Below are positions 48,601 to 63,600 of a DNA stretch of 64,000 bases, one piece after another. Each line of letters starts with the position of its first letter. The first letter of the stretch is position 1. The notes below the pieces were generated by a model. That model saw nothing but the letters and a program-made list of their open reading frames with translations. It ran no database searches and was not told the origin of the DNA. A program made the translations under genes and the position numbers. Location: positions 44,687,878 to 44,751,877 of the forward strand of contig NC_086386.1 in assembly GCF_036588685.1 (NCBI RefSeq), written 5' to 3'. This DNA comes from Mytilus trossulus (lineage: Eukaryota; Mollusca; Bivalvia; Mytilida; Mytilidae).

Positions 48601-51600
48601 GGACAAACTAAATATTCAAATGTGACATGTGAAATGTCTTCACAAACATTATTTTAAAAGATCTTTGTTGTCGATGTATGCGCTCTATGTTTCCTGTCCA
48701 ACAATCTATGGAAATTTACCCATTTTCAATGATTTTTCGTAGAAAATCAACATGAATACAACTCGTAACGCCATAATAAATCACAGGAACATAAATTTTC
48801 AACAAAATGGCTTGTTTCCTATCTAGTCACTGTATTAGCAGTAATTTATTGTGATATTGGTCAATAAATCGTAATTTGAAATTTACGCTACTAAAGGGGT
48901 CCATTTTAGGACCTTACGGAACCCACTCCTTTCTGTGTTATGTGGAGAATTTTGACAGACCTTTGATTGTTTCTGTTTGATTCATTCACCACTTTTCTAC
49001 TGTTAAAAGCTAGGTTTCTCTCTAGATACTTTTTTTTTATCCGTTGAGCACTGAATTTTTATACACCTGTTTACGAGACGTATTATGGTATACCTCTGTC
49101 TGTCCATCTGCCATCAACATGCTAGACATTAACTCAAAAATGCTTATACATATTTACATAAAACTTTAGTGAATTGTTTATATCTATTGACTTGAGCTCC
49201 CTCTCATACTGTGGATTCATTATTTTCGTGGGTTACCAATTTTCGTGGCTTTCATGGGTACTGGTGAACCACGAAATTAACTGTTCAACGAATAACAAAT
49301 TTTCTTTAGGCTTGTATGTACCGTAGACTTCAGCAGAACCATGAAATTAAATATCTACGAACTTGCAAGTTTTCTTTAATCCACGAAAATTGGTACCGAC
49401 GAAAATAAATGAATCCACAGTATTTATGAATTTAAAGGGAAAATTCACGATTTTTTACTCATGGTTTAAATATGTTCATTATGACATAATATATATATTC
49501 ACAAAGTTTTATCGCTATATGTGCAGTAATAAAGGAGAAATTCAGTATTTAATGAAAAAATATTAACTACTTCCTGTAGGTCGTGACGTTTTCTCCTGGT
49601 TTTTGCATGCCGGGATTTAAAAAACAATCATTAAAAGTCTTGGTTTTTAATCATATTTTAACGTAATCGTAAGCGCGCCGATGACTTATGCTTTATCTAA
49701 TAACCATCCGATAATAAGAAGATAAAACGCACATACGTTCAATTGTACATATTCATGCGATAAATTTTCTATGTTAAACGTATATATTCGAATTATTTTT
49801 GTAGACAACACAAAAAGTTATAAATGGATTTTTAATTAATGTATTTTCGGACTGATAAGGTGAACAAAGTAAAGTACAATAATCTGTAAAGACAATATGT
49901 TGGTGTACTCTTATTGACCTTTTACTATCTCTGCTATGACTTGGTTGATACGATGTGTGTATTCACGGTTCTGTAGCAATACTCGTAGATGGCTTGTTGA
50001 AAGGTAAATTGTTATTTGCACTTCGGTATTTAACCACGCCTCTCGGGCACACCTTGCCAGGTGTGACTGTCTATTCGGATCAGTGAATTATAAGACAAGG
50101 GGAGCATCCAATACACATATTTAAAATATATATTCAAGTTGGTGACAAATAAAAATTGATCGCCGTGGAATTATTTAATTATGTTTGGTGCTATTATTTA
50201 TTTGAATTCAAATAAGTTAATTTACTAAGAAATACACAATTTTTGGTTAAAGACGGGAAACTTAATTCATATGTCCGATTGAAATGATTTACACCTTTTG
50301 TCCTTGATTGATGTCTAATAAAAAGGAGAACTTAGAAATTATAAATAGCTTTACCAAAGTATTTTATTTGTCTTTATTAGGCAAATAAATGAATGAGAAC
50401 ACTTAGATTTAGACTTTTTAAAAGCCACGTACAAATTAATAACTGGAACTCACTGAAGATAACTCTACCGAAGCGGAATATAGTATGAACGAATAAAGAA
50501 AAAATACTTTTGTACTTGAGAAGTCTTAAAACATTGACAGCAAATTAAAGGTTTTCTTGGAATGGAATCGAAAAATTACGAATAGATATTCTTTATCAAG
50601 TGTGAAAAACGTCAACCAAATTTAATCATAATCGGGGACGTCCTTATTAAAGTAGTCTTCGTCTCACAACGTATAATACTTAATAACTATTTGACCAAAG
50701 ATGTTTAAAAACAAAAGACAACGAATTTAATGTCATCTTTCCCTATTTTTGAATGTAATTATAAGTCTGTTCAACTGGCAAGAATACCCCTAAAGCGGAC
50801 AAATATCTGACAAGCAGTTTATTCTTTAAATTTGCTGTCATTGAATATCAAGAAAGAAAATAAATCCCGAAAATGATTTGAAACTTTAATACTCAATAGC
50901 TTTCCTAGAAAATATTCACATCCCTCGGAGATTATTAGTGTACGTCCAGTTGCATATGTCGGAACAGTTGTGGTGATGACAAATTTCTTTCTTTATTCGA
51001 GAACAATCTAATTGATATATAAATCTGTGATTTTACTATGTTCATAACTTCGATGAACCAAAGCAAGTTATAGATCGACCTGTATTTAAATCAAATTGGT
51101 CCTCTTCTTCTTCTTCTTCTTTTGGTATACAATAGTCTATCGAATTGGATGATTACATACTGTTGGTATACGTGGACTAGTCTATTTACAAAACTTTTAT
51201 CCCAATTTGCACAAAATGTATGTTTCTTTCTTATGTTCAATGTATACATGTATATATTTTAAATTGCGCTGTAGTTCCGTTACTTTCTATCCGGGCGTAT
51301 AAACGAATCGTCGACAAGTGCGCACATTTTTTTAATCAACATTTCTGGAATGATCCAACTATGTCCTTTACTATTGACAACGAGTAAATATTACATTGTC
51401 CCAGAGACATATAATACAATTATATGTCTCTGATTTTCCCCAAATTAACCCTTGGAAAAAATACGTATATTTGTATATCTTCAATTTTTTTTTAATTTTT
51501 TTTTGGTATCATTTTTTTTTTTATAAATAATATTCTTTACACCAGAAATTTTATTTATAAACAAGCGTATGAGTTAAGTAATGACTAGTATATTATATCA

Positions 51601-54600
51601 CTTTCGGACACGCAAGACAGAGATGTATATTATACATGCACCTGATAGTTCAAAATGGAAAGTTATAAGTTATCGGCCGTGTACACTGATCAATACCTAC
51701 AGAAGTGAAACGATGCATGAACTTGCAGGCCCGACAGGAAATCGCTTGAATACCTGGTCGTGTCACCTTACACCCCTCACAATACCTTTGGGAGTAATAC
51801 CTTAAGCCATGCGGGTGATCAGTGGAGCGAAGATCCTAATTTATTTGAATAAAGTATATTACTTTAAAGAATTATGAACGAATTAGATTTTCGAAAACAA
51901 TTTTCACGGAACTCTTATTTATGATTTGAACTTTGACTTTTTAACTAATTCCAATATTAACAGTTTAAAAATAACAGACTATATGGTTATTAAAAATATA
52001 AGAACATTTTCCGAATCAAGTTAGTTAGTCAGATAAAACAACTGTACGATTGACAAGATATCGACACGTAATTACGACAACATCGGTTACTGTAGTTTTG
52101 TTTCTTTATGGTTTATAGACATATCGTGATTTTTATTTGGACAAGATAACAAAATGGCGGAACGCAAAGAACTGATACTCAAAATTTAAAATCGATGGTG
52201 ATCTCTTATCTAGCGGAATAAAACTTTAATATTTATAAATTTGAGCATTTTTATACAGAATGGACATAATATGATTTTTTTATTTTTTTGCGAAGTTTCC
52301 CTTTAAGATTTTACATTTCAGAGTTATGGGTTTTTATTCATCAAAAAAGGGGAGATTTTCCAGTTTTCAGACAATAATTTCTCATGAAACTTAGGTGAAT
52401 TATTTATATCTATTGATGTAAATAGATACAAGAAGATGTGGTATGAATGCCAATGAAACAGCTCTCCATCCAAATCACAATTTATGAAAGTAAACCATTA
52501 AAGGTCAAAGTATGGTCTTCAAAGCTCCCTTTTGATTTGGATTTTGTTTATTCTTTCATGTCTTTCAAGTAGGAATATACCTTGCATGACATCAAATGTA
52601 ACTCCATGTATAAAAAAGCAACTCTTAAAAATTAGGTTCAATTTTCAGCTTTGCAATTTTTATGGATTCAAATTTTCTAAATGTTCATTATTTTACCTTG
52701 ATTTGAAAACTGAGTTTATAAAAGAATATTTCACCTTATTATCAAATAGATGGACATGATATGCATTTTGAACATCACGGTTATAATCTGTAAGAATTGA
52801 TGCCCCATAATAAGTTATTATTTCTTGAGTAAAGCAGCATAGGTACATTTAAAGAATTTTATCTCATAATCTCATTTTGTTTCATATTGCTTACATTTTT
52901 ACAGGAAACTAGTTTGAACATGGATCCTGAAGAAGAAAAGAAGAAAGCACAAGCTGTATCCTCAAGTCGTATTCTTTCTCAGGAAGAATTCCAGCAGATA
53001 CAGAAAAGACAAGCAACAAAGGAAGTACAAGCAGCCTCTAGAGCCAGAGGGAAGAAAAGAAAAAATGTACCAGATGAAGATGATGAGCCACAAAGGTAAA
53101 GAAATAGCTTCTTATGATATTCTGATGATATGGAATTCTGAAGGGGTCTTATTGTGCCCCTCCTCTGTCTTGGCATATTTTATGTAACACTAGAACACAC
53201 CCGTGATAACGCGGGTCCGTGACTAAATTAAAGTATATAACTATGCGCAAGCCTTATTTAAGGATTAGTATTGTCATCTAATAAAGTCATGCCGATTATA
53301 AGATACACAGTTTTCTCTGCTTTCAAATCTTTCTGTTTGAACCTGTAGAACTGAAACTAATCAATTATTGGTAATATTAATTATTTGGAAAACAAAAGGT
53401 CCAGGAATGGAGTACTTTTTAATCAACAGCATTGTCCTATATTAGTTATAAATAAAGTTGAATTCTTTGATTCGTTGTTTTACGTCATGCCCGCTAACAA
53501 ATGAAAACTGTACCTATACACCTTATTTTTAGTCCAGATTTTTAGTATTTGTATTGTTATCTTAGAAAGTCTTACTGATTAAAATACTACAACAGTGTCA
53601 ACCCTGTGATTATGACTCGTGTATATATCATATTAATCCTGAATACACCGTTTTGTGGTGCGCATGTCAGATGCGGAACGTACAGATAATGTAATAGGGG
53701 ACAGGCCAGGTGAATATACTATTGGTATCAGTACAAGACTCTACCCAGAACATCTTAATTATTGGCAATATTAATTAAGTGGAAAACAAAAGGGCCTGGA
53801 GCAGGGCTTACGCTACCAGGCGACTTGGGCGAAGAAGTCGCTTTCCCGACCATCACTTGGCTTTCCCCGACCCCCAAAAGCGAAGACAAGTCGCCCTGTT
53901 GTTTACGATACTCGCTTTCAGTCGCTTCCGTCATCGGACATTTTCATTTTTTATACGACCGCAAATTTTGAAAAATTTTTCGTCGTATATTGCTATCACG
54001 TTGGCGTCGTCGTCGTCGTCGTCCGAATACTTTTAGTTTTCGCACTCTAACTTTAGTAAAAGTGAATAGAAATTTTAACACAAGGTTTATGACCATAAAA
54101 AGAAGGCTGGTATTGATTTTGGGAGTTTTGGTCCCAACATTTTAGGAATTAGGGTCCAAAAAGGGCCCAAATAAGCATTTTCTTGGTTTTCGCACTACAA
54201 CTTTAGTTTAAGTTAATAGAAATCTATGAAATTTTGACACAAGGTTTATGACCACAAAAGAAAGGTTGGGATTGATTTTGGGAGTTTTGGTTTCAACAGT
54301 TTAGGAATTAGGGGCCAAAAAAGGGCCTAAATAAGCATTATTCTTGGTTATCGCACAATAACTTTAGTTAAAGTAAATAGAAATCAATGAAATTTAAACA
54401 CAATGTTTATGACCACAAAAGGAAGGTTGGTATTGATTTTGGGAGTTTCGGTCCCAACAGTTTAGGAATTAGGGGCCAAAAAGGGACCCAAATAAGCATT
54501 TTTCTTGGTTTTCGCACCATAGCGTTAGTATAAGTAAATAGAAATCTATGAAATTTAAACACAAGGTTTATGACTATAAAAGGAAGGTTGGTATTGATTT

Positions 54601-57600
54601 TGGGAGTTTTGGTCCCAACAGTTAAGGAAAAAGGGGCCCAAAGGGTCCAAAATTAAACTTTGTTTGATTTCATCAAAATTGAATAATTGGGGTTCTTTAA
54701 TATGCCGAATCTAACTGTGTATGTAGATTCTTAATTTTTGGTCCCGTGTTCAAATTGGTCTACATTAAGGTCCAAAGGGTCCAAAATTAAACTTAGTTTG
54801 ATTTTAACAAAAATTGAAACCTTGGGGTTCTTTGATATGCTGAATCTAAAAATGTACTTAGATTTTTGATTATTGGCCCAGTTTTCAAGTTGGCCCAAAT
54901 CGAGGTCCAAAATTAAACATTGTTTGATTTCATCAAAAATTGAATAATTGGGGTTCTTTGATATGCCAAATCTAACTGTGTATGTAGATTCTTAATTTTT
55001 GGTCCAGTTTTAAAATTGGTCTAAATTAAAGTGCAAAGGGTCCAAAATTAAACTAAGTTTGATTTTAACAAAAATTAAATTATTGGGCCTCTTTGATATG
55101 CTGAATCTAAACATGTACTTAGATTTTTGATTATGGGCCCAGTTTTCAAGTTGGTCCAAATCAGGATCTAAAATTATTATATTAAGTATTGTGCAATAGA
55201 TAGTCTTTTCAATTGCACAGTATGGCAAGAAATATCTAATTTCACAATATTGTGAAATAGCAAATTTTTTTTTAATTAAGAGTTATCTTTCTTTGTCCAG
55301 TATAGTAAGCAAGAAATATCTGCAAGAATTTTTGTAATTGGAGTTATCTTTCTTTGTCCAGAATCAACTTAAATCTTTGTTATATACAATATACAATGTA
55401 TATTCACTTTTTACTACCAACTGATAAATTTAAATAATCTTTACCATTCAGTGATAACAAGCAGTTTTTTTACATCTTAATATTTTATGATGTATTTAAA
55501 TGAGTAGTAATTGTTGCAAACTCCATTAGAATATTTTAATTGAAATTAGTTTTGGAATAAGGGAAAGGGGGATGTGAATAAAAAATGGGTTCATTTTTTC
55601 TCATTTGAAATTTCATAAATAAAAAGAAAATTTCTTCAAACATTTTTTTGAGAGGATATATATTCAACAGCATAGTGAATTGCTCTAAGAGAAAACAAAA
55701 ATTTTAAGTTCATTTGAATACATTCATTCTGTGTCAGAAACCTATGCTGTGTCAACTATTTAATCACAATCCAAATTTAGAGCGGAATCCAGCTTGAATG
55801 TTGTGTCCATACTTGCCCCAACCGTTCAGGGTTCAACCTCTGCGGTCGTATAAAGCTACGCCCTGCGGAGCATCTGGTTACCAAGTTGATGAAACATCAA
55901 CTTTTTATTGAAAAGTTAAGAAATTTAGACATAAACAACTACTTATCTTATAAAATGAGGTTGAAGCATCGTTTTTGCAGTGTGTAGCAAGTTATTTGAT
56001 AAAAATACAACTTTTTATCACTTCGTGCACATCCGAAACTTCCGGTGCTTGTTACTCAAAAACGTACATCAACCTAACTTTCGACTGCAAAATAAGTTTG
56101 TTACTTCATTTAAACATGATAAAAGTTGCCCCCAGTAAATGTTCAATCCATTTATTGCAATAAAAACGTCAAGATCCTTTCCAAATAACTTGTAAAACAT
56201 TTTTTATTTTTGTAAATTTTCTTGCAATCGTCCGCCATTATCCGATTTCTAAACTACGTATCGGAAATGGACCAACTATGACTGAAATCCGTATTTTTAC
56301 AAAAATTACTACGGACGCATGGATGGGACAGCAGACAGAAGTATATTGATCCCAAAAGGGCATTAAAAGACTTTGGTTACATCTAAATAAACTCATCATT
56401 GATTGGTGTATATAATTCCCTATAATTTATATGGATTGTTGTAAACTATTGTAAAGTTGCTTAACTCTTTGACTATTACACTAATATCAATATATTATGG
56501 CCCAGCTTACCTTTATATATCTTTTGATGAGAAACACTGGTTTCATACACAAGATAGTTTTTAATTAAATTGTAATTGATATATTATAAATTCTTTACCT
56601 TTTTTAAAAAAAAAAAAATTGTTTTCAGTGCTAGACATTTAGTTGGTAATTTCTCACAAGAACCTTAGTAAAATTTAAACAACTTTTAATTTGAAATGTT
56701 ACTTTTATTGAATATTCAGATATGAATTGAACAATATAAAAAGAACATTATTTACCAATTACCGTTTATACTACAGTAAAATCCAAACATTGTAGCGCAC
56801 CGCGCGAATGAGCACTTCTCTTTCAAATCTCATCACTTCTCCCTATCAGTTTCAAAAAGAGAAGTCACTTCTCCCTATAATTCTGAAGTAGTGTGAGCCC
56901 TGCTGGAGTGGTGTAATTTTTAATCTACACCTTTGTACTATATTAGTTATATATAAAGTTGAATTCTTTGATTCGTCTTTTAACGTGATGACGGCTGACA
57001 AATAGGACCTCATTATTTTAGTATTATAGATAAGGATATTACATTCTGTTGTCTTGCATGTTCAGTCATTATCTCATTTTTTTCACAACTCCTTCTGACC
57101 TTCATGATTTGTAATAAAAGATGTTTTTACCTTTGTATTTCTTGGAAACACAAGGTTATAAATAGTAACAAAAAGTCGCGTGACATATCATTATGAAATT
57201 TTAGAACAAAATGAGTCTGTTTGGCTTTGGGATTACGTCTTCCTTGTAATCAGGAACAAAATGAAAGAAATTAAATGGAGATCTCACTTAAGACCATAAA
57301 ATAATCATAAAAAGCATAATGCAAATTTAGGTCCCACCGTAAGATCGATCGACAGTGGCTATGTTTTGATGAATCAAGTGGTCTTTTTTCAGAAAAAGAT
57401 AGCATTTGTAAGTGGAACACAAATCTTAAAATAGACCCAATAGATATACACTATGTGACACTGCATACAGTGTTGAAAAAAAGGAAAACCTTTGAGTGTA
57501 AACTGTTTATTCCCTAGATAGCTCATAAGAGAAACAAAATGATATCAGACACAAGCTAACCTAACACCATAAGAACTAATTTTGTATCTAAATGATTTAT

Positions 57601-60600
57601 GAAATATTCAATGTAAAAGTAGGACCTGGGACTTAGGTTGTGGACCTTTCAGTTTGGAGTGTGGAAGGTCTTGGTACTTCCAATATTTGCTGTTTCAAAT
57701 ATTCAATTACAATCCAAATTCAGAGCTGTTTTAAGATGAAATATTGTGTCCATGCTTGCCCTTTTAACAATTTTTTGTCATTTTTTGTAACTTGTACAAA
57801 AATCTTTTTCTCTGAAACTACGTGGCCAAATTTAACCAACCTTGGCCACAATTATCTTTTGGTATATAGTTTTTAAAAATGTCTCCGATGACACTGCCTA
57901 CCAAACAAAATGGCTGACATGGCTAAAATTAGAACATAGTGGTAAAATGCAGTTTTTGCTTAATATCTTTAAAATAAAGACAGTTAGGGCAAATCTTTCA
58001 AGATTTAAATGTCCATTAGAATAAGATCTTTCCCTTCACAAATTTTCAGATGAATCCAACAATCTGTTGTTGGGTTGCTGCCCTAAAATTGGTAATTTTA
58101 AGGAAATTTTTAAGTTTTTGGTTATTATCTTGAATACTATTATAGATAGAGATAAACTGTAAACAGCAATAATGTTCAACAAAGTAAGATCTACAAATAA
58201 GTAAAATGATGAAAATTGTTAGAGGACCCCTAAAGGAGTTATTGCCTTTATAGTCAATATTGAACAACTTTTCATAATTTTTGTAACTTTTACAAAAATC
58301 TTCTATTCTAAAACTATGGGCCAAATTTAACCAAACTTGGCCACAATCATTACTAAGGTATCTATTTAAAAAAAAAAGTGTCTAATGACCCGGCCTTCCA
58401 ACCAAGATGGCCTACATCAGTAAATACAGTAACAAGTGAGCGACACAGGGTCTTGAGAGCCTCTAGTTTCATTAAAAAAGGGATTTTCCAATTTTCAGAC
58501 AATAACTCAAAAATGTTTTTAGCAGTTGGTCCGAGACCACAATTGTCGTCCCTTGATTCTCGTTGTTCATGAATATAGTCCCTAGTGTTAACAGTGGGTT
58601 ACTTGCCATTACTTTTTATACCCCTTCCAAATTTATTTCTCCATGTTTAATGCCTCAAATTGTAAGTAGGGGGGTGAAATTACACTGTAAAAAAATTAGG
58701 TTCCAGAATTTTAAAGGAAAGTAGTGATTTGGTCCAGGTGAAAAAGGGTGAAAAATAGCACTTCGGAAGCTGTCAAAAGATTTCAAGAGGCCCTAAAGAT
58801 AAAATTGTCCATATTTTGAGTTAGAGACGATGAAGTTTTCTATAATTTTGATATAATTTGTCCCAAAAGTAGTACAACACACTGTAAAAGTTTCATCGAG
58901 AAAGCGCAGGTGGGATTTTTTCAATTTTCATTTATGTTCTAAAAGAAATGCACTACGAATTAATTGTGTTGTCGGACCAGTTTTAATGAATCTTAGGTGA
59001 ATTGTTATATCTATTGACATAAGCTCCCTTTTATCTTTTACAAATTTTCGATTCTATGATTCAGAGTTTTGTTTTGTTTGTTTTTAAAAACATTGAAAAG
59101 TTATTGAACTTTTTTCTTTGAAAATCGACGGAGATTGAATCATGCACTCATCGCACCGCTGTTTATTATGTTTTCAAAACCTATTAAGCCACATTTTCGA
59201 AGTACGATGTAAAAAAACCATTATGGATTAATAGTATTCCAATGTGCAATTTCATTTTTCTTATTCAAGCTGGATCCATGGCTTCCAAAAAGGTCATATA
59301 TTCCAGACTTGACTGAAATATGTATAATAAATCTGTCTGCACTTAGCCTCAGATGGTCAAATACCATAGGTTTGCTACTTTTTGTTATTCAGGACATTTT
59401 CATAAAACGATCATTTTCAATTTTTTACCAACTATCATTTCGTAAAAATGTCAGTTTTATCTTATCAGAGAGGGTGTTTCTAATAAAAGTTGTTCTGTCA
59501 TATTTTGTTAACTATGAAAAAGATTACTAGAGTTAATTGTAAAATGTATTTATTTCAATTATATTTTGCAACTTTCTTGTTCATTTATAAGCAACAAAGT
59601 TCATAAATCATTTTTTTTTAATGTACATAATCTTCAATTTTCATATGTTGGAAATCCAACCCAATACTTAGCTACAGTTATTAAATTCCATTTTTGAAAT
59701 CCAACTTCCATAAATTATTTACTTAACCACTAAGCTACTGTTAAATGTTTTTTCTTACTCTCATTTTTGATTAATTAATTTTTTTTTTTTAAAAGGCATA
59801 TATTTTCTTAGCTCTCACAGCATAAAACATAATTACTGTTAAATGTTTTTTCTAACTCATTTTTGATAAAAAAAAAAAAAAAATTTAAAAGGCATATTTC
59901 TTACCTCTCACAGCATAAAACATATTTATTTGTTCCCAATAGTATTATGAAAAATATGTGACTGGGCCAATTTTTAAATCTTAAATCACATTATTAGCTC
60001 TTACTTGGTATTATTTTTATTGATAAATAATTAAATAAATCACATCATACCAAATTCTGTTAAAATCTATAGAAACACTTCTTAAATATAACTAGTGTAT
60101 AAAGGGAAAAAGAAATTACACAGCAATGTGTCTACATGAGTCTAAATCTATAAAATAGTTTAAGTCAGGATTAAGGGGAATCTTGGAAACTACTTTGAAT
60201 TATTTGTTCTCCCCCTAAGGGGAGTGGGCCGATCCTGGAGGTACTGCAATACCAGGCCAACCCGTGACGAGAGCGGAGCAAGCCCCTGACATCTCATCGA
60301 GTACCAAAAATCAGTTTAATATCGAAGTACCCACATGGGGTACGTATCAGATATTAAGCTGATAAGAACAGATACTACACTTTGATCTTAGCCAAAAGGC
60401 CGAGAAGCGATACCAACCAACTGTAATTCTTCTGTAGTCTTATTTTATGATTATTTCATTGGATAAGGTGTACATTGCATTCAATCTGAAAAATTTAACT
60501 TGCAATCAAATACCACCTTTAAAACCTTTTAAAATTATTATATAAAGATCAAGATTAGGATGAAATTTTCAATGTTGTGGTATCTTTCCCAAAATAATCC

Positions 60601-63600
60601 AGCATTTAATTAATGGTTAATTTACATTTTTGTAAAGAATTATTGATATTTGTATACAAGAGTTGTCGTAGCTTGAAGTTAAACCTATTATCTACCGGTA
60701 TGTCAAGCTATTTATAGTAACATACACATTACATACATAACCTATGATAAGCTATTTGCCTTGAGCAATCATGTATCAGAAAATCAATATGAGGTTTATC
60801 TTATGTTATGTAATTTGTTTTTGTTATGTATGCATATATTTATGTACATATTTACATAAGATTGTGTTTTTGGTCATTGATTAAAGATTTATTAGTCTAT
60901 TCACTGTTACATATATCCAATGTTTGATTTTCTCTGGAATTGAGATTGTTTGCTGTTTGCTTAATAAAAATCTGTAATGAACAACAATGGATTGGCTTTC
61001 CTATGAACTGTCATAGATTTCTATGTATTGCTTTTAAATGCTCTCTCTTGCATGACCTTTCCTGTTTTGTTATTTCTAAAGACACAACAATAACAGCTAT
61101 AATGTACATACCGTACCGTCTCCTAAATTTAGTTAAAAATGAAAAAAATCACTAGATGAAATCCAAACCAATTGAATAACTCTTATGTTATTTATCAAGA
61201 GTATAGTTCATTCATATATTTATTACCAGTATATTATACTATATATAATTTTATAATTTATAATTATTTGCTTAATTGAAAAATATGCATGTTCATTATT
61301 TTGTTTTCTTATATCCAAATTAACAAAAATAGCAAGAACTCTCAAACTATGTGCTTCCTTTGGCTGTTAAAAATAGAGATTGGTGATATTTACAACCTAA
61401 ATTTAGTTTTTTTTTCTTATTTTTGTAAACTAATGATTAAAAGTTGAATCTATTCTAATCAGTTTAATTAGAATAAATTCAAAATTTACTGGAAAAAAAA
61501 CAAAAATGGGCTAGGTCAAATTTTGAGCTGGAAGTAGGTATAGCAGTAATCAATATTGGATAACCCAACTCTTCCGGACCTGGCATACTACATTAAAGGT
61601 CTGAACACTATAAATATCTAACATTGTGTGAAGTCTACATGATCAAGCTTCAGGATATTTGCATATTTAGGTAAACAAATGTAAAGGGAAGTAAGCCAAT
61701 TTTTTTAAATTGATTGATATGGTTTGCCTTTATCATTGTAATATGTATTCTCAATCCATGTTGATTTGTTTACATCTGTATTATTTTTATTTTATTGCTA
61801 TAGAAAACTTTTGTTATTTCTTTATTTTAAAACCTAATGACGTAAAGATATTTTAATATTACCAGTTTATCTTATTTTTAACTAACCGATACTAAATTAT
61901 AAAATCAAATTAAATACATTTGTACTTAGTATAACTAAACAATTTGTCAAATTAATTAATTTTTAAGCAATTTTTTAACAAATTCATATCATTGAAAAAT
62001 TATAATGAAGTTTATTCTGCTATATAGAATTATTTGGAATTTTGGAATTTTTCATTTCAACATCTATTGAAATGATCAATCTCATTCATATTATAGTACA
62101 TTGTATTAAAACTCATTACAAATATGACATGAAAGCTGTCTTTATCCATATTGTTGAACTAGATGATACAAAGATTAATAGCTGCAGTTTGAGAACTCAG
62201 TACTTAGTGATTAAGATTAATTTGCATACGATATTTCAAAAATGAATAATTAAAAAATGGGAAGGTAGTTAAAACAGAAAAATATCATAAAATATCATGT
62301 GTTTAATTTTATTTTTATTATTAAAGGAATATGTTAAGTTATAAACCTGGTTTCTTTTCATTGCAGTGGAGAATTGGTTAACTTATCGGCTATAGAGATG
62401 GTTCATAAGAAGAAAGCTCATGATAAAGCATCACGTCTGGAAACAGTTATGGTAAGATATAGTTCTAGTGAACTTTTATTGGATAACCTAATTTTTTATC
62501 CGCTCACAGTGCCCTCGTTTAAATTAATTACCAGCCATTTTAATTCCTTTCATTCCACTGGACATACTCATTGAACAGTGGGTGTTAAAATAGGATATAA
62601 ACAATAATGGACACAACCAAGTAATTAAGATAATAAAAACTGTCAGTTCCTAGATTCAATTGACTAGAAGACCTTGACAATACATAGACACTTTTACTGT
62701 ATTTTAAAAATGCCAAGACATAACGTAAGGGTACCCAAATTGCACCGAGTACCCAAATTGCACCTATTTAGAAAAAAATAGCAACAAAAATTTTACAAGA
62801 TTTCCTAGAGACTAAACAATTTGTAATTTTATGATTTGATACTATGCACGTCTTTCAACATAGGTAAACATATTTAGATATACATAAAACGTTCATAGTT
62901 TTTATCAACAGATGGACTGTTTACTGAAAAAGCAAAATGTACGAAAACGTCTCCATGCGACGTCATCAAAACGTCATCTTTTTAAAATTAGCAAATACAA
63001 TACATTATAAGTATCCATTTCGTAAAATATGAAGAGTAAGCATGGACAAATATCCAATTGTTCAAAATATTTGAAGAAATTAAACAAAAGCCCGGTTATT
63101 AGACTTTTGACGATGTGAATTTAAGCATGGATGCAATTTGGGTACTCCTCATTACAGAATCATGGATAGTTTGGAGGTTGATTCAAACCCATTTTTCAAT
63201 GACTCAATATGGATTAAAATTTAAATTGGTGTACCTATACAATCAAGAAGGATAGGGCTACAAAATAAACACAGTATGGACATTTTTTTCTTGATCATAA
63301 AAAAACATCGGTGAAAAAACTGTCAAAATAGGTGCAATTTGGGTACCGTCACGTTAGATGCAAGGTTTAGCCAGCATTTCCAGGGTTTTGAGCAATTACT
63401 TATAACTTTATAAGTTGTAGAATTTTTAGGTGAAAGGGATAATAGACCCCATACAACAATTCAAACCCATGCAAAAAGCAGATAATGATACTTCCACAAA
63501 AAAACTTACATACCAAACACTGTTTTGAATTGCCAAGATTCTGTTTTATTACAGTTTAGTGTCTATAAACATCTGCTGTAAGTTTTACAATACAGTCTAT

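Noticed and set aside
51581-51805. 74-codon frame in SDAD1 intron 16
   Set aside because: Not similar to anything I know and inside a putative noncoding element; length is within chance.
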